Source: Heterocephalus glaber (lineage: Eukaryota; Chordata; Mammalia; Rodentia; Bathyergidae). From it: DNA of 64,000 nucleotides. Below the pieces are notes generated by a model. That model made no database searches, was not told where the DNA came from, and saw only the letters and a list, made by a program, of their open reading frames with translations. The DNA lies in the NCBI RefSeq assembly GCF_000247695.1, contig NW_004624730.1, forward strand, positions 37,598,955-37,662,954. Direction: 5' to 3'. Below, piece by piece: positions 45,644 through 56,565 of this stretch (within the stretch, counting starts at the first letter, position 1; every line of letters begins with the position of its first letter). The position numbers and the translations under genes are program-made.

Positions 45644-46934
45644 AATAGATGGAGAGTGGCTTTTCATGAATTTTTTTAAGTGTTCTGGAGCAGTGTTGCT
45701 AATAAAGTGAATTTTAAAATCCTGAAGATCTCTTTAAATATTCCTTTTTTGATTTATGGGTCTAGAGTGGAACCTGAGAGGTGTTTTTTCTAGAAAGACC
45801 CAAGGTTCTGCTAATGTTCTTGACTGAGAGTACATTTTGAGTAGAAAAATTCTAGAGCGCATCAAAGATCGATCCTATTACATATGATAGGAAAGTACTA
45901 TGTCAGATATTTTAAGGTGGCGCAAGCCATCCCGACAGCAACGTCACATCTCCATCTGCAAAGGGCTCAGACTATGAACCTTGTTTGGAGAGGGCCCCTT
46001 TTGCAGACTGCCCCAGAAGCTCTGGCATCCATGCTGTAGGAGGACATGTTCTGTTGCTTGTCTCTATATAGTACTTGCTAGGGAATCACTTCTGACAAAG
46101 GGACTAGGAGGTTGAGGAGTGGGGTGGTCCTTTAGGGTTTTCTTAGTACTAATTCTTGTTGCAGTTGTTTGGTTGGGACATTTCCATCTTGGACTTGAGG
46201 TGCCTGTCTCCAGTAGATAATAATATTAATATACATGTGTGTACATGTATATGTGTGTATGTATATAGTTAACATACAATTAATGTGTGTGTATATATAT
46301 ATACATTTATTTTGCATATATACATTTACACAATTAAGAGTGAAAATTCTGTTTTTCTCATGTTAGTGCTATACCTAAGTTGACCCAGTTAAAAGTAAGG
46401 TTAAAAAAAAAAAGATGTTAGAATTTAGGCTTATAGCTTTATGTATCATACTGAATCTTATATTCTCTAAATTTTTGTTAATTTCATCTATGACAGTTAT
46501 TGGCTGTAGATTGCTAAGTGGACTAGGGTGCTAACCCAGGTAAGAGACTGAAATGGATGCATTGAACCTAAAGTGGAGTGAAATGGGTGTACAAATCAGT
46601 ACAGCAAACTGCAGCTTTGCTGCTACTGTAGAAGAGCTATTTTTCACATCCTTAGGATTTCCGCAGGCTCTGACCTACAGCGGGTCTCCAGGCTCCTGGG
46701 CCTTCTGTTCACACAGCCTCCCTAAGAAGCTGGCCTGGGGGCTGCAGAAACAGGTAGAAGGAGCAGCCTCATAGGAAAGGTAGCCCCTCTTCTTCCACTA
46801 GAGCACACTCATTTTTGCCTTCTGAACATATTTGGGGTCTGCAAGATTTGGATTGAAAAGCACTGATATAAACTATTTCTGTTTCTCATTGACAGCATTC
46901 AGAGGAAACATTTTAAGCAACACATTCATTACTC
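45644..46934. other. Intron with TG/TA-rich tract
   Basis: Imperfect (TG)n/(TA)n at about 46230-46325. The plus-strand frame at 46553-46774 has no recognisable domain. No named element. Confidence 0.5.
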
Positions 46935-47050
46935 TTCACATACTCATTCAACAGCTCTTCACTGTTCACTGTGTGCAAGGCAGTGTTTTAGACACTATGG
47001 GGTAAATAAGATGAATAAACATAAATCCCTGTCCTCTTAGAAAAAAGCCC
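46935..47050 (+). repeat. Unassigned ancient mammalian repeat
   Basis: 'tactcattcaacagctcttcactg', 'gtgtgcaaggcagtgttttagac' and 'aaacataaatccctgtcctctta' match the text family near 18.5, 32.7 and 52.6 kb. Confidence 0.5.
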
Positions 47051-47399
47051 AGAAACTGTAACGGCTGTTGGAAAGAAGCCATAGTGCTGCTAAAAGCACC
47101 ATGGTAAGTAGAAAGGAAAATGCACCGTACAGCGTGCTGGGTCATGAGTGCCACAGCTTTCCTTTCATTTCTTGAGGCATCATCACAGGAGGTATGTGGC
47201 AGTACATGCTGGTGTTCCAGATGTATGGTTTATAAGACGTTTCAGTGTGTGATGTTGTTATATGGGAGCGCTGCTGGATTTCTCTGTATCTCACTCTAAT
47301 TTAAAAAGAAAAAAACACTATCCTTGATTATTTTATTGTGTCTAATTGTTTCTTACTGAGGCAGCCAGTGGGGGAGGGGCAGTCTAGCATACTCATTTA

Positions 47400-47640
47400 C
47401 CATGCAGACCACGGAGGCAAAGGTCCAGGACCCAATTCTGGCCTAGCTGTTGACTAACAGTCATACCTTGGGCAAGTTACCTAACCCTAATGAGCTCTTT
47501 CATTTAGCTACAAAACACAGCTGTTAAATATCTACTCCAAAGAGTTATTGAGAGGATTAAAGACATGCAGAAGGCACATGGAAAGTGCCTGGCACATAAC
47601 AATTCCTTAATAAAGGATGGGTACTGTTGTTATGTTGTCA
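47400..47640 (+). repeat. MIR SINE, nearly full length
   Basis: 'accacggaggcaaaggtccagg', 'cttgggcaagttacctaaccc', 'ttattgagaggattaaagac' and 'gtgcctggcacataacaattcc' follow MIR from 5' to 3'. Confidence 0.9.
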
Positions 47641-48279
47641 TATATCGTGTATGAAGTTACACACTTCCTTCATTTTAATTGATCTCCTTTGGCAGGATTT
47701 GAGATACACGGGGATCTTCCAAGTAGAGCATTTGTTGTAATCGAAGAGGCACAGCCTCAGTGAATCCTTCTGCACTGTGAACACCTGCCTTGGGTCTGTC
47801 CTCAGTGGCCAGCATTGCCCCTGGGAAGCATTCTGGGATACTTCCTGCATGTGACATCTGGAGTAAATCTAGACATCTTGACTGCTAGACTGAGAGTTCT
47901 AGGATCTGGAGGAGAGTCAGGGAGATCTTTGTGAGGGAGGGGCCCTGCACAATTACAAGCATTGTGATACAGCTTGTCATTGTAATGAGTGACAGATGTG
48001 CGATTCGTCCCTTAGGCATTGAGGTGATGGGTGAGGATAGAGTAAAGGGAGGGTATAGCTTTGAATTAAGGCCGCAGATGAAAGTATTTGCCTTAAAGAA
48101 ATAACGTTACTATAAACTACATTGAGACACAGTTACACCACAAATCTTTCACAAACTGAATGTTTAAAAAAAATTATGGAGAGAAATAAGTAGACAGCTG
48201 AAGATGAGAGCACATCTACAGAGGTTCGGGTGCCAGAGGTTGTCTTGAGTGGCAGTTTTGCTTTTAGAACTCTGGTTTT
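47641..48279. other. Intron, no recognised element
   Basis: Unassigned. The part near 47940-48010 (attacaagcattgtgataca, gtaatgagtgacagatg) looks repeat-free. Confidence 0.45.
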
Positions 48280-48740
48280 TTGTTTGTTTTTGGCTAGTTT
48301 GTTTTATTTTTAATCAGTACTATATATTTGTGCTATGTAATGAATGCATTTATCATAGAGAGTTGGTACGTGTACATATCACATCTCAATCTTTTTTACT
48401 TCTTTTTTTCCCTCCCCTCCTTCCTCCATCTGTAGATCTCCTTCCCATCTATAAAAGGTCCACCTCCCTGTTTCCTATAATCGACTGTTTATCTTTAAAT
48501 TACTTATACTTTGGGTTTCTCATATAAGAGAAACCATGCAATATCTAATCTTCTGTGTCTGATTTATTTCACTGAGCATTATCGTCTCAATCAAATGCAT
48601 TCATTTTCCTGCAAATGACTCAAATTTATCCTTCTTTATGACTAGTAGCCCATTGCATATGTATACATAAATTTATATATATATATATTACATTTTACTT
48701 ATCTATTGATTTGTTGGTGGGCTTATAGGCTGCTAATGGT
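48280..48740 (-). mobile_element. Old L1 3' region
   Basis: Reversed 3' UTR with a polypyrimidine tract (ttttttccctcccctccttcctcc). Then come 'gtctgatttatttcactgagcatta', 'tcaaatttatccttctttatgactagtag' and 'cccattgcatatgtatac', which are typical L1 ORF2-end/3' UTR text. Confidence 0.7.
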
Positions 48741-48965
48741 GTTGGAGTTGCTCAAAAATCTGTTGGAAATTTGGTAACTAGTACACTTGGTGCTTTCTGT
48801 GTAAGTATGACAACATGTTAGACAGTGTTACTAAATGGAGGCTTAACCTTTGAATTGTTTTCTGACCCATCTCTTCTGAAAACTTTATTTTTTTAAATAA
48901 ATAATGAGTATTTTTGTTGTTGTTGTTTATGGCAGTAGTAGTTTGATAATGATAAGTGTATGTGT

Positions 48966-48968
48966 ACA

Positions 48969-49002
<34 letters not shown>
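48966..49002. repeat. (CG)n-(CA)n alternating purine-pyrimidine tract
   Basis: GCGCGCGC followed by about 13 CA units. Alternating pattern with Z-DNA potential. Confidence 0.95.
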
Positions 49003-49003
<1 letters not shown>

Positions 49004-49499
49004 TTCTGTTTGTCTCTTGCACCAAAACATCCTCCAGCTGTGGGCCTTTAGCCTCACTGTATGTAAAGCCCGTAAACAAAACCAGAAGCCATGGGAAAAG
49101 GGTAAAGAGAGCAACAGAAAAGAACTTTCCCTTTTGTCAAAAAGCCCGCCACTGGCTGAATTTTAAAGAAAAGTTGATGGATCTTTTTCTCTTGTCTGTA
49201 TTAATAGAACAAAGCCATGCTGCTGGGGCAGAGAGGTCCTTCTGTGAAAACAATTTCAGTCCTGTGCTGGGACTCCTATCAGAAGATAAAACATTTATTC
49301 ATGATTTTAACGAAGTATCAGTTATGGGGAATTTTTTTTTTAAATCTGTTTTATAGACCTTCAGATTATACTGTTTTTCTTTTGTTGTGGGATAGTCACT
49401 AATGAAGTTTGCAAAGCTGGAAGTTGTTGCTTCTATTTTTACACTGCCTTCTACCCAATTCAGAAGAAGATTGCTAGTTCTCCTCACAGAGCTCCAGTT
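49003..49499. other. Intron, no recognised element
   Basis: The plus-strand frame at 48904-49356 begins in the microsatellite and shows no domain. Not a gene. Confidence 0.5.
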
Positions 49500-49895
49500 C
49501 ACACTCAGCCCTAAACTGGAGACTTGTCAGCCTGCAGAAGCCTAGTTCCTCTCTTGTCTTTTACTGTGAACAGGAGAGGAATCCGGATAGGATTATTCAG
49601 GAGAAGGTGACAGCAGATGGTGGGAAGGCTGGACTCTGAACAAGCTGAGTGTCAGGAGCACAGTGAGCCTCAGAAAAAGCAGCTGCCCAGGACCAGAGTG
49701 AGGAACAAGCCAGGGAGGCCACATGGGGCAGTGTCTCTGAGACAGAGGGGGCAAGGACACCTACAGCTCAGCACAGACGCTCAGCTGGCTCTCCTATCAG
49801 CATGAGCAGTAACCAGGGCACTGGGCAATTGGCACTTCAGCCTGTCAGAATTAGTGGAAGATTATTTCTTAAGTGAAATACTGAAAAGTTAAAGG
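49500..49895 (+). promoter_or_regulatory. Putative leader/promoter region of the candidate second first exon
   Basis: Non-repetitive sequence upstream of the 49896 start. It holds a 62-codon ORF from ATG 49617 to the stop at 49803-49805 and a second, 24-codon ORF whose ATG (49802) overlaps that stop as ATGA. Neither is in frame with the 49896 start. There is no CpG island and no clear TATA box. Promoter status is inferred only from the candidate exon that follows. Confidence 0.25.
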
Positions 49896-49973
49896 ATGAA
49901 TTTGGACAGTGATGGAATGGATGACATCATCAGTCAAGAATCCCCAGTGGATATGGAAGGGAATTATAAAAAG
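49896..49973 (+). CDS. Candidate second alternative first exon of SCHIP1
   Basis: Open frame of 26 codons starting MNLDSDGMDD and ending EGNYKK, followed at once by a good donor (AAG|gtaaggg, GT at 49974-49975). The ATG has A at -3, and an in-frame TAA lies just upstream (49890-49892), so this is the first possible start in that frame. The exon ends in phase 0 and would splice in frame to the shared SCHIP1 exon at 61187. The peptide is acidic (several Asp/Glu in the first 21 residues) and ends in two lysines. I do not firmly remember this exact N-terminus among published isoforms. The call rests on the start context, donor, phase and strand agreement. It could instead be a chance open frame; transcript evidence or cross-species conservation would decide. 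Confidence 0.55.
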
Positions 49974-52624
49974 GTAAGGGGGCAGAACTCTTCTGTTCAT
50001 AAACAATTGGACCATTTTTCTAACTGGGAGAATGATCACCCTTGAAGAGTGGCCAAATTCCACACTGAGTGGTCATTGCTGTAAGATAGTCAGGAAAACT
50101 AAATGTAAGAATCAAATGCATTCAGCAGGAATGTTTTTCTTTCCCTGGCTTGCATTCATTAATATATTATAGCAGTAACAAAAGTATACATGCTGTCATT
50201 CTGAGATTGAAAAATTGTATTATGTACTTCATTACTCAGCAAGCCTCTTATATAAAGAAATTTTTTTTTAATTATTGACATGTATTAACAGTTCATCTGA
50301 CATAATTACTGGAGTGGTTAGCCTATCTATGTTTGACATTGTTAACAATGAAAAATGTACAGCTTTAAGAAGAAAAGTTTTGGCTCTTTAAAAATTGATA
50401 CAATATCTGTTCTCTGGTTTCTTTTTCTTTTGAAAGTTAGTTTATATATTTTGGGAATGTTTTATATAGTAGTTGTCTAGTAATAACAGGCTCAGCTAAA
50501 AATAGCTTTAGTTATATGGGTGAGGTCATGAAATCATACTACAAGTATATGCTTTTCTGTCCACAGAAAGCTAAATACACACTATTACTTCCTCTCCTAT
50601 TACTTGCCAAAAGTCAACTGTAGTTCACCATACAGCATAATGTGAAGAAGAATCCTTCCATCACAGACTGGAAATGACGATTTCTTTTCCCCCTGAGGCA
50701 AATATCAATTAATATAGCCTGATAGAACAGTAAATCCTGATGCTCATTTTTTATTGTATCAAATATGTCATTAGCTTTTTTCCCCAGAGTGAGATATAGG
50801 AAAATGCTTCTATAATGTTAGTTCCTTAAGAATACTAATGTAAAATATGGCAGCTTGTATCTTACATCTATAATTGTGTTTGAGTATAGAGACTCTTTTA
50901 AGTATATGTTTCATTCTTAGAGTAGTTCACAATAGTTTATGCACTTTCTCCAGAAGGTAATCCTAAATACGTAAAAGAGGTCTCAATGACCTGCCATGTT
51001 GCCTTGTACCTTTTTCATCTTTTGTGATACCCAAGAGAGAATGAATGCCCAAGGTGGTAAGTTTGTAGAGTCCCGAAACCCTAACACTTCTCAGCTGTCC
51101 CTTTTACCCCTCCACCGGAAGCCAGACTGTAGAAGACACTTACAACACTGCCATCAGTCAGGTCACTTAGCCAACCTTGCAGAGGGAGCATGAAATTCAC
51201 GGACTTTCTCTATTTTCAGTGCCAAAGAACTTGTCACAATTTTCTTTGTCAATCAGTTGTTCAGATAGAAAAGTGTAGGTCACTTCACACAGGAGAAAAA
51301 AGAAAAGATTTACCATTGTGAATACATCAATAATTAAAGTCATGACCACTGTGGTTTTACCCTACTTAGAAATGGGGAACCTGGATGCCTGAAATTGTGA
51401 GCAATGATATGCCAGCAACTGAGACCAAGCTGACTAAAGCTACAAACATGTAAGGCTCAGGGAGCTTTAAAACATCCACAGCCACAAAGCAGAGCTGGCA
51501 TTGTGTAGCCCTTATCTCTACCAGAGGTGATAGAATGCCACATGTGATTTCAGGAGAAACAGTACTGGTAGGTTAGTACCAAAACCACTAGATGAAACTT
51601 CTGGATGTATGGAACGCTCTGAGATCAGTATACTGTGTTGGACACTTGTTCTCAAGTCATTTCATCTTTTCAGCTATCTCAGGCAAGTGCTTTCAGATGT
51701 GTATGTATCATGGTTATCATGAAAGTTTTATTATGTTTACAGAAATTTGATTGAAATTTCATTAAGAGTTATTGAAAAAGAGTAGCATAGGCTTTTTTTT
51801 TTTAAAGGCAAAAATTAGGAAAACCACTTATCTAGTATAAAAATCACTTTCCCTTCTTAGATCTTTTCTAAGTTGTTTTTGCTCGAATGTTTTTGTTCTT
51901 TGGTTGGGTAAATAGAAAATTAAATTAAATGCCATAAAACAGTACTCTGTAGGCTTTTTGACCTTGCATCCATCAGTAAAACATATTAGATTCTATGCTT
52001 CTAATATGCATGTAATCTACTCAGAAATTACACTTATTTACCACTGTAAAAATATGTGATATATGTATTACATATGCATCAAAAGTAGATAGTTTAAAGA
52101 TTAAAGTTTTTATAAATAAAAGTTCCAATAGTTTCTCACCCTACTCTAAGAACAGTGGTCAAAAACAATTGGGAAAGTGGTTTACCCTGCCCAGGTACCA
52201 TAGAATTCCCTGAACCAGTTGGACTAATAAATATCACATGTCTATAGGGATTGTTTTGCAGAATTGTTTTAAAGTCAGACAAACAGCCTTCAGGGGGAAA
52301 AGTCACTTTGCAGTGACTAAAATTAGATTCCACCAAGGCAGAGGAAGGAAGAGTTTACGCATCTGTTCCTTTTCCTAGGGGAAGATCCTGCTTGTTAAAA
52401 AGAAATGTTTCATTAAGGATCTCTGCTTTATTCAATAATGGAGATAAAACTGTACACAACAGAAAATAGATTGTAGAATTTAGTAAATAAAGTGGCAGCA
52501 TCTGCTGTGTTTGTTCAGCCCATTATTTCCCTGCCATACTAGGAGCAACTTCTGAGTCCTTGGTAAAGAACCACACAGCTGGCTGACTGTAGGACCTAAG
52601 TGGCCCTCAGCAGAGGAGTCAGTG
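49974..52624. other. SCHIP1: SCHIP1 intron, no recognised element
   Basis: Follows the candidate donor gtaaggg. About 2.6 kb AT-rich; no named repeat identified, no exon seen. Confidence 0.5.
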
Positions 52625-52760
52625 CCCTCATTCATTCACCATCATTTCCTAAGAGGCTTGCTTGTTCCTGGCTTTATGCATTGTGCCAGGACCACAGAAA
52701 GGAGACAGCTTTCCCTCCAAAGGCTTACAGCACGAATTGGGAGGCACAGAAACAAATCTA
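52625..52760 (+). repeat. Unassigned ancient mammalian repeat
   Basis: 'cattcattcaccatcatttcc', then 'attgtgccaggaccacag', 'ctccaaaggcttacagc'. Degraded relative of the copies near 18.5, 32.7 and 46.9 kb. Confidence 0.4.
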
Positions 52761-53084
52761 CTATGTGGAATTGATGCTGCTTGGAAGACTGTTGAGATAA
52801 GTGTGGACTTCCAAAGTTTGCAGCCTCAGCTGTCCCGGGATGGGGAAATATCCAAATGACACGAATGGAGAGTGAGAATGGGAGACCAACATTTAACATA
52901 CTATATGGTATAATGGCACAAGACTGGCTCCAACTTTGTCCAGAGTAAACTCGAGGAAGCCAGTTTTCCCTTCTGTTCCCTTGCTACTGTCCACAGATTA
53001 AGGTTGCCCCAAATGGGCAGGCATGTGGTCCTAGGACCCGGCAAGCCTGCTTGCCTGGCTTTGTTCTGCAGAGGTGCTGTCTCT

Positions 53085-53345
53085 AGTGTCATGCATCCAA
53101 TTACAGTGACAGATTAGGGAGGACCCCGTGAAAAAATTAAAAGGCTGGAAGGAACAATATTTAAAGTGAAGCCACAGCTGCGCCTCATGTTTTTTTAAAA
53201 GGTGAATGGAAATGACTGCTTGAGATAAACTGTAATAAACAGGAACACAGAATGCCAGCTGCCATTCCAGACAAGCGCTCAGGCCTCCCCACACAATTAC
53301 AGAGGAAAAGCAGCCGTCGACCTCCATTAACCCTCACTTCTTCCT
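53085..53345. promoter_or_regulatory. Candidate conserved non-coding element
   Basis: Repeat-free stretch with several homeodomain-like TAATTG/ATTA sites (ccaattaca, acaattaca, cattaacc) and retained CpGs (aagcgctc, gtcgac). It differs from the surrounding neutral intron. Regulatory function is inference; I cannot check conservation here. Confidence 0.25.
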
Positions 53346-53739
53346 GTCTGTGAGGGATGAATGCATTTGAAGAACCCTGTTAAGTTACCCAGCCTGAGGC
53401 CTAGCCCCACCTCAACCACCTGGAGGGAATCTCTTCTGCTTTCTGGGCCAGAATCTCCTTTTCCTCCAAGGGGTAGTAAGCTCAGTCTGACTTAGACATT
53501 AGAAACACAAAGCCTCCTGGCCCCTGTCTCAGGGTTTTGTCCATCAGCTCTCCCCCTTGGCCCACCCCAGCTATTCAGCCTGGCTGCAGAGCTGGTTGTT
53601 TCAGTAAAACTGGGTTTCCCCGTTAAATGCCAAGCCCACCCTTGCATCCTTTTCCCTGTCATGATCACCTCCTCAGCTTCTGCTCCACTTTGTCTACTCT
53701 TCCCACCAGTTTTCCCAGACTTCTGGATCCCCCGTGCTT
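53346..53739. other. Intron, no recognised element
   Basis: Unassigned, slightly GC-richer. Confidence 0.45.
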
Positions 53740-53945
53740 TTGTGTACACATGTGATTTGTTAAACAAATACAGTTCACGTGCATAAAATTCATTTTAAAG
53801 TCTCCCCTTTGATGGTTTTTAGTATGTTTATTTACAAGATTGTGGAAGCCACCATCTAATTCCAGAACATTTTATCACTGCAAAAAACCCTAGGCCCATT
53901 AGTTACTCTAGATATTCCTGGCTGTTAGCCTCTGTTAACTAATTT
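53740..53945 (-). mobile_element. Old L1 3' UTR/ORF2-end fragment
   Basis: 'acaaatacagttcacgtgcataaaattcattttaaag', 'tatttacaagattgtggaagccaccatc' and 'attccagaacattttatcac' are reversed old L1 text. Confidence 0.7.
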
Positions 53946-54119
53946 ACTTTCTATCTTTATTAACTCCTAAGTTCCGACACTGGCTCTTTTTTCTCTCTTT
54001 TTCTCTACTTTCTATGCCTTACCCAACCCTTCCTTTTAATATTAACACAAGCTATCTTTAAGTGTACCAAGACAGTGTACCAAGTACCCAACTGCTTTCT
54101 ATATTTTAAAAATACACAT

Positions 54120-54250
54120 GCATTCTTTTAAGAACAGAAAACAGAGCTCAAATAGTTTTAATAACTTGCACTACTGTCAGAGTCAAAACGTTATCTTGAG
54201 TCTCCCCAACTCTGAATCCCTTGCCCCCAACTCCTGCACTACCCTGCTTC
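54120..54250 (+). repeat. Probable MIR fragment
   Basis: 'aacagagctcaaatagttttaataacttgcac' with 'gtctccccaactctgaatccc' resembles the MIR 3' half. Confidence 0.45.
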
Positions 54251-55924
54251 TTTTCGGTTACATGTCTGCCAGCTCTCACAGATCCAAAGTCTAGCCTGAC
54301 ATGGGAAGTTGAGGACACCAACTTCGTGGCAGTTGATTAAGGTTTGGCTATTTCATAACCACACAGTGTTTTGGACCTTGGTGTTCCTGATAGTGATACT
54401 GAAGGACTGTGATGGCCTTGCAGGCTTCTGAAATGGCACCTGTTAAAAATAGAGTTGCCAGATAACACTGTCCTGTGTTAAAAAGTAGTCTCTGTAGGCA
54501 GTCATTTGAGAACTGGAAATGAGTTCAGAATGCTCTCAGCAGTTTGTATTTTGGATTTGCTGTTCCTAGAACAGGAAAATCATTTGTTTTCAAATGTATC
54601 CTGTTATGATTTAATGTTGAAATACTTGCACTACAGTAGTTATCTTTGTGGGTTGTGCTCTGGGTTCCTTTACCTTCACTGAAGTTCCCATTCTAAGTAG
54701 CTCCTGAACTTTAACCCTGGGTGTTTATTAAATAATTTTGTTCCAATCCTTAACAATGAGAATGTTCCAGTGTTAGGGATTCTGCACAGCAGCACTTTTT
54801 GTGGCCTGGTTCTGTATCTATCACCCCTTATAGCACGGGAAGGGATGCAGTCAATACTAGGCAAAGCCATCCTCACAGTTAGACTAATGTAAACAAACAT
54901 CTCCATCCTTTGGACTGGCATCCCAGCACTTTTGATGTCAGCCAGTTTTCAGGTTAAACAGGGAAGCCAAAGATTTCTTCCCCTTGGGTGCCCCTGCTGG
55001 ACTTTAGGTATCCAAGCCAGCTGTTTCATGAGGGCCTGTCCTGAGCAAGTTGCACCCCAAGGCTTCAACATTACCCAGTAATAGCCTAGGTTGACACCTC
55101 ACCCACGGATACTTGTCTAGTATGCAAGTATTGGATGCAAACATAAGAAATTTTAATGGCATATTAGGAAGCCTGTATTTTGTGGCCCATTGTTTCCTTT
55201 CGGGGATATTTAATGTAAATCTAAAATGGAAAATGTCAGAAATTTTTAAAAAGTACCCAGACATAATATTTATTTAGTGATACAATGGAAAGGTACTATG
55301 TCATTTAACTATTATTTCTACTAGAATTAAAAAGCACTTCCCATGTACTTGACAATCAAAAGCATACAATTTATTTGCTCATAGAATGCTGTTTTTATGT
55401 TTTGATCTTGTGGCAAATCCATGATTCCTCTTAGAAAATAATTAGTACCATTTGTATTTAAGTTTTCTTTTGGCTTTTTATTTGAAATAAAATTAATAAA
55501 ATTTATTTAATGAACAAGGAAGTTCTATACTTGTAGTTCACAATGTTTAAAAGCCTCAGACTCCTCCACACTGGAATGCTGCCTATAATTGTTAGAGTAA
55601 AGCAGTCTTCCGAGCAGAGGACAGAGACAAGAGTGACCACCATTTTCCTAACAGAAGAGCACTTTTCCACAGGGAGCTCCAAAACCCCAGTTCATTCCCT
55701 GGTGGATGCTGCTAATGGTGATGATACTGGGTATCACTAGGCAATAGATTGCACTGAAGCAAGAGGATCATTAATTGCTTCAAAACAGGCATCCTGCCAA
55801 CGCCATGACTGAGGCCAGACTGCCACAAATGAAATGCACCTGGCTCCAGAGGCTGGATGTGTCATACAAAACAGATGTGTCTCAGAGAAAGAAGACCCAG
55901 CTCTGTGCTTGAATCAGCAGCAGG
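54251..55924. other. Intron, no recognised element
   Basis: Unassigned. Confidence 0.5.
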
Positions 55925-56053
55925 AGCAGCATCTGGGAATTGTTGGAAATAACCATTCTCAGACCCAACTCAGACCTTCTGAAACAGAAAAATAGTCTGC
56001 TTATATAAGCCTTCTAGGTGATTGTCTTGTGAAGTCAAGTTTGAGAACTACTG
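55925..56053 (-). mobile_element. MER5-like hAT (Charlie) element fragment
   Basis: 'gcagcatctgggaattgttgg', 'acccaactcagaccttctgaaac' and 'aggtgattgtcttgtgaagtcaagtttgagaactactg' follow MER5, ending in the typical TTGAGAACTACTG inverted terminus. Confidence 0.75.
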
Positions 56054-56276
56054 ACTGAAAGGAATGTATGACCGAACCCACTCGCGCACATGTGCCTGTG
56101 TGTCCATGTGCAATTCTCCACTTGGTCGACTGACATCCTAGCAACCCTTGGCACCCTGAGTTTCTTTAAGGGAAAAGTAGTGTATTCCTCAGCTTCTAAG
56201 AAGATGTAGCCCTCAGTCCTTAGGAATTTTTTCCTCCGTGGCACATTGTTTTCCTTTTCAGCATTGGTGGAAAATA

Positions 56277-56563
56277 AAGTCATCCTGTAGTATCTATAGG
56301 GCATTGGTTCCAGGACCACCATCAGATACCAAAATCTGTGAAGGATCAAGTCTTACATAAAGAGATATAACATTTTCATAGAAATTACACACATCCTAAT
56401 GTGAATACTAGGTATATAATTGGTACATTGTGTGTATTGTGTATAGAATAGAACAAGGAAAAATATCTACATGTTCAGTGCAGATGCATTTTTTCTTAAT
56501 ATTCTCAATCCTCTATTGGTTGAACCTGGAGATATGGAAACTGCAGGTCTGGAAGGCCCACTG
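56277..56563. mobile_element. Second MER2-type DNA transposon
   Basis: 'gtcatcctgtagtatctatagggcattggttccagg', 'accaaaatctgtgaagg', 'atctacatgttcagtgcagatgca' and 'ggaaggcccactg'. TA at both edges (56275-56276 and 56564-56565). Same family and orientation as 3516-3850. Confidence 0.85.
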
Positions 56564-56565
56564 TA

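Noticed and set aside
46553..46774. 73-codon plus-strand frame beginning MDALNLKWSE
   Set aside because: No donor in phase with the SCHIP1 exon was apparent and no family resemblance was found.
48904..49356. 150-codon plus-strand frame with an HAHTHTHTHT stretch
   Set aside because: It is driven by translation of the (CA)n microsatellite; no conserved features.
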